DNA of 8,021 nucleotides from Acidobacteriaceae bacterium (GCA_030039895.1 JASHUR010000265.1:1-8021), one strand, 5' to 3'; counted from the first letter of the stretch, positions 1 through 5,597 are shown. Numbers and translations: made by a program. The notes: generated by a model not told the origin, from the sequence alone.

Positions 1-867
1 AAGATCTCTCCTTTCTTTATTCCGGCGGCCATTGTGAACATGGCTGCGGGACACGTGAGCATCCGGTATGGCGCCAAAGGGCCAATATCAGCGACCGCAA
101 CGGCCTGCACTACGAGCGCCAACTCCATCGGCGACGCCTTCCGCATTATTGCCCACGGCGACGCCGAGGTGATGATCGCCGGCGGATCAGAGGCGGCGGT
201 GACGCCGATGTCTGTGGGTGGATTTGCGGCGATGCGCGCACTCTCCACGCGCAACGACGAGCCGACACGCGCCAGCCGGCCTTTTGACAAAGACCGCGAC
301 GGATTTGTGGTGGGAGAAGGCGCGGGCATTCTGATTCTGGAAGAGCTGGAGTATGCGAAGGCGCGCGGCGCGAAGATTCTGGCCGAGATCTGCGGCTATG
401 GCATGAGCGCGGACGCCTACCACATGACAGGAATTGCTCCGGAGGGCGAGGGAGCGCAGCGCAGCATGCGCGCAGCGTTGGGCGATGCGAAGATGCAGCC
501 GACGGACATTGACTATGTGAATGCCCATGCGACATCGACTCCGCTTGGCGACGGGAATGAGTCGCGGGCGTTGGAAATTGTGTTTGGCCAGCATGCGCTG
601 AGCCATACGCTGAAGGTGAGCTCAACCAAGTCCATGACGGGACATCTGCTGGGCGGCGCGGGCGGGCTGGAGGCGGGCATTACGGTGCTGGCGCTGATGC
701 ACCAGAAGATTCCGCCGACGATTAATCTCGAGAATACCGATCCTGAGTGCAGACTGGACTACGTTCCGAACGTTGCGCAGAGGGCGACGATTCGCGCGGC
801 GCTGTCAAACTCGTTCGGGTTTGGCGGGATCAACGGGTCGCTGGTGTTCAGGAAGTGGGAAGACTGA
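1..867 (+). CDS. fabF: 3-oxoacyl-[acyl-carrier-protein] synthase II (KAS II), 5' end outside window
   Basis: This is the C-terminal 288 residues of a condensing enzyme that extends acyl-ACP chains with malonyl-ACP in cytoplasmic type II fatty-acid synthesis. The frame is open from base 1 (reading KISPFFIPAAIVNMAAGHVS), so the start lies upstream. The full KAS triad is visible: the nucleophilic Cys in TACTTSANS (codon 106-108), His in NAHATSTPLGD (codon 526-528) and His in STKSMTGHLLGGAGG (codon 643-645), with the conserved Lys at 628-630. The C-terminal SFGFGGINGSLVF loop is typical. These features match FabF more closely than FabH, which has a Cys-His-Asn triad. The stop at 865-867 is one base from the stop of the convergent toxin gene, and no terminator hairpin fits between them. 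Whether acpP precedes it cannot be seen. Identity is firm; the choice between FabF and FabB rests on general similarity. Confidence 0.96.
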   Translation, partial: KISPFFIPAAIVNMAAGHVSIRYGAKGPISATATACTTSANSIGDAFRIIAHGDAEVMIAGGSEAAVTPMSVGGFAAMRALSTRNDEPTRASRPFDKDRDGFVVGEGAGILILEELEYAKARGAKILAEICGYGMSADAYHMTGIAPEGEGAQRSMRAALGDAKMQPTDIDYVNAHATSTPLGDGNESRALEIVFGQHALSHTLKVSSTKSMTGHLLGGAGGLEAGITVLALMHQKIPPTINLENTDPECRLDYVPNVAQRATIRAALSNSFGFGGINGSLVFRKWED

Positions 868-868
868 G

Positions 869-1168
869 CTACTCCCGAGGGAATGCCTTCGGCCAGCGGC
901 GTCGGCCGTCGTAAATGGCTAAGACCCACAAAATGTCCTCGGGTTGATCCACTTCATAGGCGATAACATACGGTGACTGTGGAACCGCAAATTGGCGCGT
1001 GACCTTGGTCTTCCTGAACCGGCCTGCATACGGATGAACCGCGAGCATCTCGATTACGTCAAAAACGCGCTGCGCAATACGGAGCGCTGCGGTTGGGTTA
1101 TCTGCTTCAATATATTCGAACGTTTCTTCCCATTGCCTGGTAGCTGATTTCGTCCAGCGAACATTCAT
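869..1168 (-). CDS. ParE/RelE-superfamily toxin of a type II toxin-antitoxin module
   Basis: A 99-residue basic protein with the ParE/RelE fold pattern. It has an N-terminal helical part (WTKSATRQWEETFEYI), a second helix with the typical EMLAVHPYAGR turn (about residues 60-70), then beta strands (RQFAVPQSPYVIAYEV) and the family-like ending ILWVLAIYDGRRRWP. Its start codon overlaps the stop of the upstream antitoxin gene by four bases (ATGA), so the pair is translationally coupled. Known relatives poison DNA gyrase (ParE) or cleave mRNA on the ribosome (RelE). The sequence alone does not say which; the YVIAYEV and GRRRWP features look more ParE-like. It ends one base from the fabF stop, on the opposite strand. 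It appears intact, with no frameshift. Confidence 0.88.
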   Translation of the reverse strand: MNVRWTKSATRQWEETFEYIEADNPTAALRIAQRVFDVIEMLAVHPYAGRFRKTKVTRQFAVPQSPYVIAYEVDQPEDILWVLAIYDGRRRWPKAFPRE

Positions 1169-1419
1169 GCACTCTTACGCCGCTTTCCAATACTCTCCAT
1201 ACGTCGCCGAACATCCTCATGGTCCACCCAACGGCCGCGTCGTACGTCCTCCTGGCCCTGGCGGATCAGATGCTCGAACTCGGCGTTCCATTCGAGGTAG
1301 GCTTCCACGGCTTCGTTGAGCAGGAAAGTGCGGTCACGCTTCATGTTGGCGGCAATCTTGTCGAGGGCTTCGACTTTGTCGGCGTCTATGCGGAAGCTGA
1401 CGGTTTTTTGCGGTTTCAT
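1165..1419 (-). CDS. Ribbon-helix-helix (CopG-type) antitoxin
   Basis: An 84-residue protein. Residues 5-11 (KTVSFRI) form the DNA-contacting beta strand of a ribbon-helix-helix repressor. Helix A covers about residues 13-26 and helix B about 30-43 (TFLLNEAVEAYLEW). The C-terminal half (about 45-84) is charged and flexible and ends in a motif common in CopG antitoxins (G-x-x-VDHEDVRRRM); this part should wrap and neutralise the toxin. It is the first gene of the pair and overlaps the toxin start by four bases. RHH antitoxins usually repress their own promoter as dimers, and a perfect inverted repeat lies just upstream (1426-1444). No Shine-Dalgarno sequence precedes the ATG, which fits a leaderless start. 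The start was chosen because the RHH strand begins right after it and the promoter lies directly upstream. Confidence 0.9.
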   Translation of the reverse strand: MKPQKTVSFRIDADKVEALDKIAANMKRDRTFLLNEAVEAYLEWNAEFEHLIRQGQEDVRRGRWVDHEDVRRRMESIGKRRKSA

Positions 1420-1425
1420 GGCCGC

Positions 1426-1455
1426 AATATTACAGCATAATATTAGTTAATACAA
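1426..1455 (-). promoter_or_regulatory. Promoter and inverted-repeat operator of the toxin-antitoxin module
   Basis: On the minus strand a -35-like TTGTAT (1450-1455, 3 of 6 matches) is followed after exactly 17 bases by a -10-like TAATAT (1427-1432, 4 of 6). The -10 lies inside a perfect 7-bp inverted repeat, AATATTA (1426-1432) and TAATATT (1438-1444), separated by CAGCA. A transcript from this promoter would begin about 1419-1421, at the antitoxin ATG. A repressor bound to the repeat would cover the -10, as expected for RHH autoregulation. The A+T richness stands out from the surroundings. Motifs and spacing are seen directly; function is inferred. Confidence 0.65.
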
Positions 1456-1498
1456 CAGCAACTGTCAGGGTACCGGTCGACCAGAAGATGCGCCTAAA

Positions 1499-1511
1499 GA
1501 AGGAGTCCTTC
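1499..1511. repeat. 13-bp odd palindrome between the antitoxin gene and ispE
   Basis: GAAGGA and TCCTTC flank a single central G (1505), giving a 13-base perfect palindrome. It sits in the divergent intergenic region between the antitoxin promoter and the ispE promoter. It could be a protein-binding site, but there is only one copy and no T-run. The rest of the gap (1456-1594) shows nothing else I can support. Confidence 0.3.
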
Positions 1512-1594
1512 GGTGCAGGAGGGCCGGAAAGTCCTAGCGTTTCCATAGGGTGAATTTCAACGCAGAGGCGGCTCCGAGTAAAGAAGATTTTTCT

Positions 1595-1623
1595 GGGACG
1601 GCGAGAGTGCAAATCGCTACAAT
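1595..1623 (+). promoter_or_regulatory. Candidate ispE promoter
   Basis: TACAAT (1618-1623) matches the -10 consensus at five of six positions. GGGACG (1595-1600) keeps the GAC core of a -35 box and lies 17 bases away. Transcription would begin about 1630, only a few bases before the ispE ATG at 1634. That agrees with the lack of any Shine-Dalgarno sequence and predicts a leaderless or near-leaderless mRNA. The -35 is weak, so this is tentative. Confidence 0.45.
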
Positions 1624-1633
1624 TTCATCACCC

Positions 1634-2686
1634 ATGGCTACCAAAGTCCGTTCCTTCTCGAAGATCAATCTCGGCCTGGCCATCGGGCCGATGCGGGAGG
1701 ACGGCTTTCATGGTCTGGCGACGGTTTATCAGACGCTGGGGGCGCACGACCTGGTGACGGTGACGGCCAGATCGAAGGCCAGCACGCGGATTTCGATTAC
1801 CAGCAACGACGAGCGCGTGCCCTCGGACGCAAACGGCCTGGGCGAGACGAACACTGCATATAAAGCGGTCCGGCGGGCGCTGGACACGGTGGGAGCGACT
1901 GCGGATGTGACCGTCCATATTGAAAAGCGACTGCCGGTGCAAGGTGGAATGGGAGCGGGGTCGGCCAATGCCGCGGCGGCGCTGGTGGCGCTGGACAAGG
2001 AGTTAAAGGGACAGGGAATTGCGCCTCCGCACGGTCCGGAGAAGCTGCAGATTGCCGAGGCGGTGGGGTCGGATGTGCCGCTGTTTCTGATTGGCGGAGC
2101 GGTGCTGGGGCTGGGGCGCGGCGAACAGGTGTATCCGCTGCCAGACCTGCCGGTACTGGACTGCGTGGTGGCGCTGCCGAAGGTGGGGGTTTCGACGGCA
2201 CAGGCGTTCCGAGACTGGGACGCCAAGTGGAATGTGCAGCAGATGGGCGATTCCGGTGATTCATTGACCCGTTCCGGGCCCTCCGGTAAACTAAATGAGC
2301 TGAGTCGGATCTTCGCGTCTGCATTTTGCGAGCCGCACTCGTCCGGTGTCTTTGCTTTGGGCCAAGACCTTGCGCTGAACCCGCTTCTTGCGCTTGTCCG
2401 AACCGGGATTGAAAACGACTTCGAAGAAGTCGTCTTTTCGCAGAATCCCCTGTTTGGTGAAATCAAGCGTACTCTTGCGTGCTCAGACGTATCGGAGCTG
2501 GCGGCGGTGTATGCCGCGTTGTCCGGCTCCGGATCGGCGCTGTTCGGGCTCTATGCAACGGAAGAGGCAGCGTCCGCAGCGGAAGGCCGCCTGACAAGGA
2601 TCGGCATAAGCTGGATGCGGACGAAAACCCTGACGCGCAAGGAGTACTGGGGGCACATGCTGGTTAGCGATGAGGCAGGTCGCTAA
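1634..2686 (+). CDS. ispE: 4-diphosphocytidyl-2-C-methyl-D-erythritol kinase
   Basis: A GHMP-family kinase that phosphorylates the 2-hydroxyl of CDP-methylerythritol with ATP in the non-mevalonate (MEP) isoprenoid pathway. The ATG at 1634 gives MATKVRSFSKINLGL, placing the conserved catalytic Lys at residue 10 as in E. coli IspE. The glycine-rich ATP loop is at about 101-112 (LPVQGGMGAGSAN), the catalytic Asp is in GSDVPLFLIGG (D147), and the C-terminal GHMP glycine motif SGSGSALFGLY is present. At 350 residues it is longer than the roughly 283-residue E. coli protein. The extra length is mainly a Ser/Gly-rich linker around residues 195-240, before the NPLLALVRTGIENDFEEVVF segment. The frame is open upstream to a GTG at 1550, but the 28 added residues are unlike IspE and cross the likely promoter, so that start is rejected. 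It is the first gene of the ispE-tRNA-prs-rplY-pth run. Confidence 0.95.
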   Translation: MATKVRSFSKINLGLAIGPMREDGFHGLATVYQTLGAHDLVTVTARSKASTRISITSNDERVPSDANGLGETNTAYKAVRRALDTVGATADVTVHIEKRLPVQGGMGAGSANAAAALVALDKELKGQGIAPPHGPEKLQIAEAVGSDVPLFLIGGAVLGLGRGEQVYPLPDLPVLDCVVALPKVGVSTAQAFRDWDAKWNVQQMGDSGDSLTRSGPSGKLNELSRIFASAFCEPHSSGVFALGQDLALNPLLALVRTGIENDFEEVVFSQNPLFGEIKRTLACSDVSELAAVYAALSGSGSALFGLYATEEAASAAEGRLTRIGISWMRTKTLTRKEYWGHMLVSDEAGR

Positions 2687-2721
2687 TGAGCAGGTAAGAG
2701 GCGGTTAGCGATACTCAGGTC
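2662..2721 (+). repeat. Imperfect tandem repeat (about 40 bp) across the ispE stop codon
   Basis: GGTTAGCGAT occurs at 2662-2671 and again at 2703-2712. CAGGTC follows in each copy (2676-2681 and 2716-2721), with a one-base indel between. The first copy is the last codons of ispE; the second lies after the stop (2684-2686). Further AGCGA-like words at 2722-2742 suggest repeated slippage or duplication in this spacer. This is probably decayed duplication without function. Confidence 0.5.
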
Positions 2722-2760
2722 AGCGATAAAGCGGCCAGCGAAGCCGTGAAGGTCTGGAAG

Positions 2761-2804
2761 TTTGCAGTACTGGGCGATCGACTAACGGTAGGTCAAGTGC
2801 CTTT
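2761..2804 (+). pseudogene. Truncated 5' copy of tRNA-Gln (44-bp perfect direct repeat, copy 1)
   Basis: Bases 2761-2804 are identical to 2867-2910: ten bases of 5' flank plus the first 34 bases of the tRNA-Gln gene. The copy has the 5' acceptor strand (from 2771), the D arm and the 5' half of the anticodon arm. It stops inside the anticodon, after the second anticodon base. No matching 3' half follows, so no tRNA can form from this copy alone, and RNase P would lack its acceptor/T-stem substrate. Identity over 44 bases implies a recent event or selection. It is probably the relic of a tandem duplication of the ispE-prs spacer. Confidence 0.85.
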
Positions 2805-2813
2805 CCGTCGTGC

Positions 2814-2843
2814 GCGGCCAACAGCAGGCCGCTCACGAGTGAG
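2814..2843 (+). other. Two small hairpins between the tRNA fragment and the tRNA gene
   Basis: GCGGCC (2814-2819) pairs with GGCCGC (2827-2832) around a 7-base loop. CTCA and TGAG close a CGAG tetraloop at 2832-2843. No T-run follows, so neither looks like an intrinsic terminator. They occupy the 62-bp spacer separating the two tRNA repeats and could affect processing of a read-through transcript. I see no clear tRNA promoter in this spacer. Confidence 0.35.
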
Positions 2844-2876
2844 TCGAGAGTTGTGGCAGTTTGAGTTTTGCAGTAC

Positions 2877-2950
2877 TGGGCGATCGACTAACGGTAGGTC
2901 AAGTGCCTTTGGAGCACTTTGTCCAGGTTCGAATCCTGGTCGCCCAGCCA
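2877..2950 (+). tRNA. tRNA-Gln, anticodon TTG
   Basis: A complete cloverleaf. The acceptor stem is TGGGCGA (2877-2883) with TCGCCCA (2940-2946). The D stem GAC/GTC (2886-2888, 2898-2900) has a GG-containing loop. The anticodon stem AGTGC/GCACT (2902-2906, 2914-2918) has loop CTTTGGA, which places TTG at 2909-2911. The T stem CCAGG/CCTGG holds loop TTCGAAT. The discriminator is G2947 and CCA (2948-2950) is encoded in the gene. The anticodon reads CAA and, by wobble, CAG. The U1-A72 end pair and G73 are typical of glutamine tRNAs. Its place between ispE and prs matches the arrangement in Pseudomonas. No terminator follows before prs, so co-transcription and release by RNase P are likely. Confidence 0.97.
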
Positions 2951-2961
2951 GAAATTGGAGT

Positions 2962-3045
2962 GCCGGCTCAACCAGCCGGCGAGATGCCCTGGCGGATGTT
3001 ACGCCAGAGAACAATGGATGCAGGACAATCGGGGTCAACCAGCCC
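2962..3045 (+). promoter_or_regulatory. Structured leader of prs: two strong hairpins and a third with the same loop
   Basis: GCCGGCT (2962-2968) pairs perfectly with AGCCGGC (2974-2980) around loop CAACC. CTGGCG (2989-2994) pairs perfectly with CGCCAG (3002-3007) around a 7-base loop. A third, weaker hairpin at 3031-3045 (GGG/CCC plus T-A, one G-G mismatch) carries the same CAACC loop and ends just before the prs ribosome-binding site. The 10-mer TCAACCAGCC occurs at both 2968-2977 and 3035-3044. No T-run follows. This could stabilise the mRNA after tRNA cleavage or control prs translation; the sequence resembles no riboswitch I know. Confidence 0.5.
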
Positions 3046-3050
3046 AGGAG
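3046..3050 (+). promoter_or_regulatory. prs ribosome-binding site supporting a GTG start
   Basis: AGGAG is followed by a 6-base spacer and GTG at 3057. This is the only well-spaced Shine-Dalgarno sequence in this frame between the tRNA and the conserved PRPP synthase core. It decides the start and shows that the N-terminal extension is probably translated. Confidence 0.75.
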
Positions 3051-3056
3051 AATCTT

Positions 3057-4193
3057 GTGAAGAACGAAACGGTACTGGAAACGGCAACGGAAGCCTCCGC
3101 AGCAACGGCTGTCCCGAAGGTGATGGACGGAAAAGGTCCGGAAGACAACAAGCCGGAGGGTAACAGACCGGGCGAAGGAAGATCGAACGAAGGCAAGCCC
3201 GCACAGGAGAAGCAGGAAAAGCAAGACAAGAAACGGGCGCGGCAGCACAGCGAAGACAAGCGCTTCAAGATCTTTTCCGGCTCGGCCAACCGTCCGCTGG
3301 CGCTTGAGATATGCAAGCACATCGGGGTGACGCTGGGTGAAACCCGGATGCAGCGCTTTGCCGACGGCGAGGTCTACTTCCAACTGCTTGAAAATGTTCG
3401 CGGTGCCGACGTTTTCGTGGTGCAACCGACCTGCTATCCGGTGGACCAGCACCTGGTGGAGCTGCTGATTATGATTGACGCGCTGAAGAGGGCGTCGGCA
3501 GGCAGGATTACCGTGGTTGTTCCGTACTACGGCTACGCGAGGCAGGACCGCAAGGACCGGCCGAGGGTAGCGATTTCGTCGAAGCTGGTTGCTGATCTGT
3601 TGACCACGGCCGGCGCGAACCGGGCACTTTTTATGGATCTGCATGCGGCGCAAATTCAAGGATTTTTCAACATTCCGGTAGATCATATGTTTGCGAGCCC
3701 AGTTATGGTGAGCTACTTCCGGGAGTTGAACCTGCCGAACCTGACTGTGGTTTCGCCGGATGCAGGAGGCGTGGAACGGGCACGCTTCTTTGCGACGAAG
3801 ATGGGTGCTCCGCTGGCGATTGTGGACAAGCGCCGGACGGACATGAACGTGACGGAGGTGATGCACGTGATCGGCGATGTGGAGGGCCAGACCTGCCTGA
3901 TCATCGACGATATTGTGGACACCGCCGGCACGCTGGTAAAGACGGCAGACGCGCTGCTGGAACAGGGCGCGACAAAAGTTTATGCGTGCGCTTCGCACGC
4001 CGTGCTCTCGGGCCCGGCGATTGAGCGCATCGCAAGCTCGCGGCTGGAGGAGCTGGTTGTGACCGACTCGATTCCGCTGCGAGAGGAAGCGCTGAAGGTA
4101 GCAAAGATCAAGGTGCGTTCGGTCGCGGGGCTTCTGGCCGCGACGATTGAAAGCATCCATATGGAAACGAGCGTGAGTTCACTGTTTAACTGA
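3057..4193 (+). CDS. prs: Ribose-phosphate pyrophosphokinase (PRPP synthase) with N-terminal extension
   Basis: Makes PRPP from ribose 5-phosphate and ATP in the cytoplasm, feeding purine, pyrimidine, NAD, histidine and tryptophan synthesis. The core begins near residue 69 (FKIFSGSANRPLA). It contains FADGEVYFQLLENVRGADVF, the ATP-site segment VVPYYGYARQDRKDRPR, the metal/ATP-site DLHAAQIQGFF, the catalytic KRRTDMN flexible loop and the PRPP-binding loop DDIVDTAGT (about residues 284-292). Core length (about 310) matches class I enzymes (about 315). Unusually, 68 residues precede it: an Ala/Thr stretch, then a Gly/Pro/Asn/Glu/Lys-rich disordered-looking segment ending in a Lys/Gln-rich run. 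The GTG start is chosen for its AGGAG. An ATG at 3123 has a GAAGG only two bases away, so it is less likely. Upstream extension of the frame would overlap the tRNA. It lies between tRNA-Gln and rplY. Confidence 0.95.
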   Translation: MKNETVLETATEASAATAVPKVMDGKGPEDNKPEGNRPGEGRSNEGKPAQEKQEKQDKKRARQHSEDKRFKIFSGSANRPLALEICKHIGVTLGETRMQRFADGEVYFQLLENVRGADVFVVQPTCYPVDQHLVELLIMIDALKRASAGRITVVVPYYGYARQDRKDRPRVAISSKLVADLLTTAGANRALFMDLHAAQIQGFFNIPVDHMFASPVMVSYFRELNLPNLTVVSPDAGGVERARFFATKMGAPLAIVDKRRTDMNVTEVMHVIGDVEGQTCLIIDDIVDTAGTLVKTADALLEQGATKVYACASHAVLSGPAIERIASSRLEELVVTDSIPLREEALKVAKIKVRSVAGLLAATIESIHMETSVSSLFN

Positions 4194-4242
4194 CGCCCAA
4201 CAGAAAGGGAGCGGTAAAAACCGTGCCCGAAGGAAGAAGGAA

Positions 4243-4935
4243 ATGATTAGCGAAGAAGTAGTAGCAGCTACGGCCCGCGAGGGCAAGTTCAACAAGAATG
4301 CAGCCCGCCGCGTACGCGCCAAGGGCAGGATTCCCGCTGTTGTGTATGGCGCGGCGGAGCCGGCAGTCGCCGTGGAAGTAGACCCCAAGCAGATCATGAA
4401 GATTCTGCACTCCGACTCCGGTCACAACTCGATTTTTGATCTGGAGATCAACGGATCGACCGCAAAGACGAAGGCCATGATCGTCGACTGGCAGTATGAG
4501 CCGATTAAAGGTTCGCTGCTGCACATTGACTTGAAGCGCATTGCGCTCGACAAGCCGATCCGTGTCGAGGTGCCCATTCAGCTTGTCGGGATTGCGACTG
4601 GTGTAAAGACCCAGGGCGGAATTCTGGACCAGGTGCTGCGCGAGATTGAGATTGAGTGCCTGCCGGGCGATATTCCGAGCCACATTGACGTGGACGTGAC
4701 CGAGCTGGCGTTTGGAACGGTGCTTCGCGTGGCCGACGTGCCGCACTCTGAGAAGCTGAAGTTCCTGACAGATGAGGATGCAACCGTAGCCCACATTACG
4801 GCTGTGAAGGAGGAAGTTGCTCCGCCGGCGGAAGAGGTTGCCGCGGCGGCAGTTGCTGCTCCAGCAGAGCCGGAAGTGGCGAAGAAGGGCAAGCAGGAGA
4901 CGGTGGAAGCCGCTGCTCCGGCTGCGAAGAAGTAA
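4243..4935 (+). CDS. rplY: Large-subunit ribosomal protein bL25 (CTC/TL5 form)
   Basis: A 5S-rRNA-binding protein of the 50S subunit. The N-terminal L25 domain (about residues 5-95) includes the RNA-binding signature KNAARRVRAKGRIPAVVYG and WQYEPIKGSLLHIDLKRI. The C-terminal beta domain of the long CTC/TL5 form follows (about 100-190: VGIATGVKTQGGILDQVLREIEIECLPGDIP). A low-complexity Ala/Glu/Pro/Lys tail (about 192-230) ends the protein. At 230 residues it is far longer than the 94-residue single-domain E. coli L25, as usual outside enterobacteria. AGGAAG (4231-4236) lies six bases before the ATG. It starts 49 bp after prs and ends just before pth, in the widely shared prs-rplY-pth order. 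CTC-type proteins are linked to general stress in Bacillus; nothing here shows stress control. Confidence 0.95.
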   Translation: MISEEVVAATAREGKFNKNAARRVRAKGRIPAVVYGAAEPAVAVEVDPKQIMKILHSDSGHNSIFDLEINGSTAKTKAMIVDWQYEPIKGSLLHIDLKRIALDKPIRVEVPIQLVGIATGVKTQGGILDQVLREIEIECLPGDIPSHIDVDVTELAFGTVLRVADVPHSEKLKFLTDEDATVAHITAVKEEVAPPAEEVAAAAVAAPAEPEVAKKGKQETVEAAAPAAKK

Positions 4936-4974
4936 GCGTTGGACACTGCGGAAGCACCTCAGCGCCGCGGCCCC

Positions 4975-5586
4975 ATGCTGGTGGTCGGACTCGGAAATCC
5001 CGGGATCGAGTACCAGTTCACGCCGCACAATGCGGGGTTTCTCGCGGTGGACCGGATTGCCGATGATCACCGCGTGGCCGTGGCCAACCGCCGCTGCCGC
5101 GCGCTGACGGCAAGGGTCGAGATCGCCGGACGTGAAGTGGTTCTGGCCAAGCCGGAGACTTTCATGAACCTCAGCGGTCTCTCAATTGCGGCGCTGGTGG
5201 AGGAACTTGACACGGACCCTCGCCGCGACCTGCTGGTTCTGTACGACGAACTGGCGCTTCCGCTGGGTTCGCTGCGCATACGCGAGCGAGGCAGCGCGGG
5301 GGGACATAACGGAGCAAAGTCGATTTGCGGCGCGCTCCGGACAGAAGATTGGGCGCGTATCCGGATCGGGGTTGGTTCCGACGGCGAAGCGCAGAGCGCA
5401 TTCCGGCGCGGCAAGGACTACCTGCTGACGCCGATGCGCAAAACGGATTTGGCCACACTGGACGAGGTCCTCGACCGCGTGGCGAAGGCAGTAGAAGTGG
5501 TCGTGGCAGGTGGAATCAATGCCGCGATGAATGAGTTCAACCGCCGGGAGAACGGGCGAGAGCAAAACGGCCCGGCGGAGGAGTAA
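4975..5586 (+). CDS. pth: Peptidyl-tRNA hydrolase
   Basis: Cleaves peptidyl-tRNA released from stalled ribosomes, recycling tRNA. With the ATG at 4975 the protein has 203 residues (E. coli Pth has 194). The catalytic set is present: Asn8 in VGLGNPG, His18 in TPHNAGF and Asp91 in LYDELALPLG, each two positions before E. coli Asn10, His20 and Asp93. KPETFMNLSG (Asn65) and GSAGGHNGAKSI complete the substrate site. A TTG at 4939, three bases after the rplY stop, would add 12 residues (MDTAEAPQRRGP). Neither start has a good Shine-Dalgarno sequence, so translation may couple to rplY termination. I prefer the ATG because it matches the family N-terminus. The polar C-terminal tail (RRENGREQNGPAEE) is poorly conserved in the family. 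The pairing with rplY is common in bacteria. Confidence 0.93.
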   Translation: MLVVGLGNPGIEYQFTPHNAGFLAVDRIADDHRVAVANRRCRALTARVEIAGREVVLAKPETFMNLSGLSIAALVEELDTDPRRDLLVLYDELALPLGSLRIRERGSAGGHNGAKSICGALRTEDWARIRIGVGSDGEAQSAFRRGKDYLLTPMRKTDLATLDEVLDRVAKAVEVVVAGGINAAMNEFNRRENGREQNGPAEE

Positions 5587-5597
5587 AAATTTGTACC

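Noticed and set aside
1430..1612. 60-residue minus-strand frame with a hydrophobic end (TLTVAVVLTNIML)
   Set aside because: It covers both promoter regions, has no ribosome-binding site, and its hydrophobic end comes from the A+T-rich operator.
1550..1633. Longer ispE start at GTG 1550
   Set aside because: The added 28 residues do not resemble IspE, no ribosome-binding site is seen, and the stretch overlaps the likely -10. The ATG at 1634 places the catalytic Lys at residue 10.
2761..2950. Attachment site of an integrated element at tRNA-Gln
   Set aside because: Only 62 bp lies between the repeats, no integrase is present, and the repeat covers the 5' rather than the 3' end of the tRNA.
2962..3045. 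PRPP (ykkC-type) riboswitch ahead of prs
   Set aside because: I do not see the ykkC core sequence or a terminator arrangement; the hairpins alone do not support this class.
2919..3056. Longer prs frame starting inside the tRNA
   Set aside because: It would overlap the tRNA-Gln 3' half and the hairpins. An ATG at 3018 lacks a ribosome-binding site, while GTG 3057 has a well-spaced AGGAG.
2793..4160. 455-codon open frame on the minus strand opposite prs
   Set aside because: It is rich in Arg/His/Leu without domain logic, covers the tRNA and mirrors prs codon structure; it is a shadow of a G+C-rich gene.
4186..5070. 294-codon minus-strand frame opposite rplY and pth
   Set aside because: Same pattern of shadow composition; the plus strand carries two unmistakable conserved genes.
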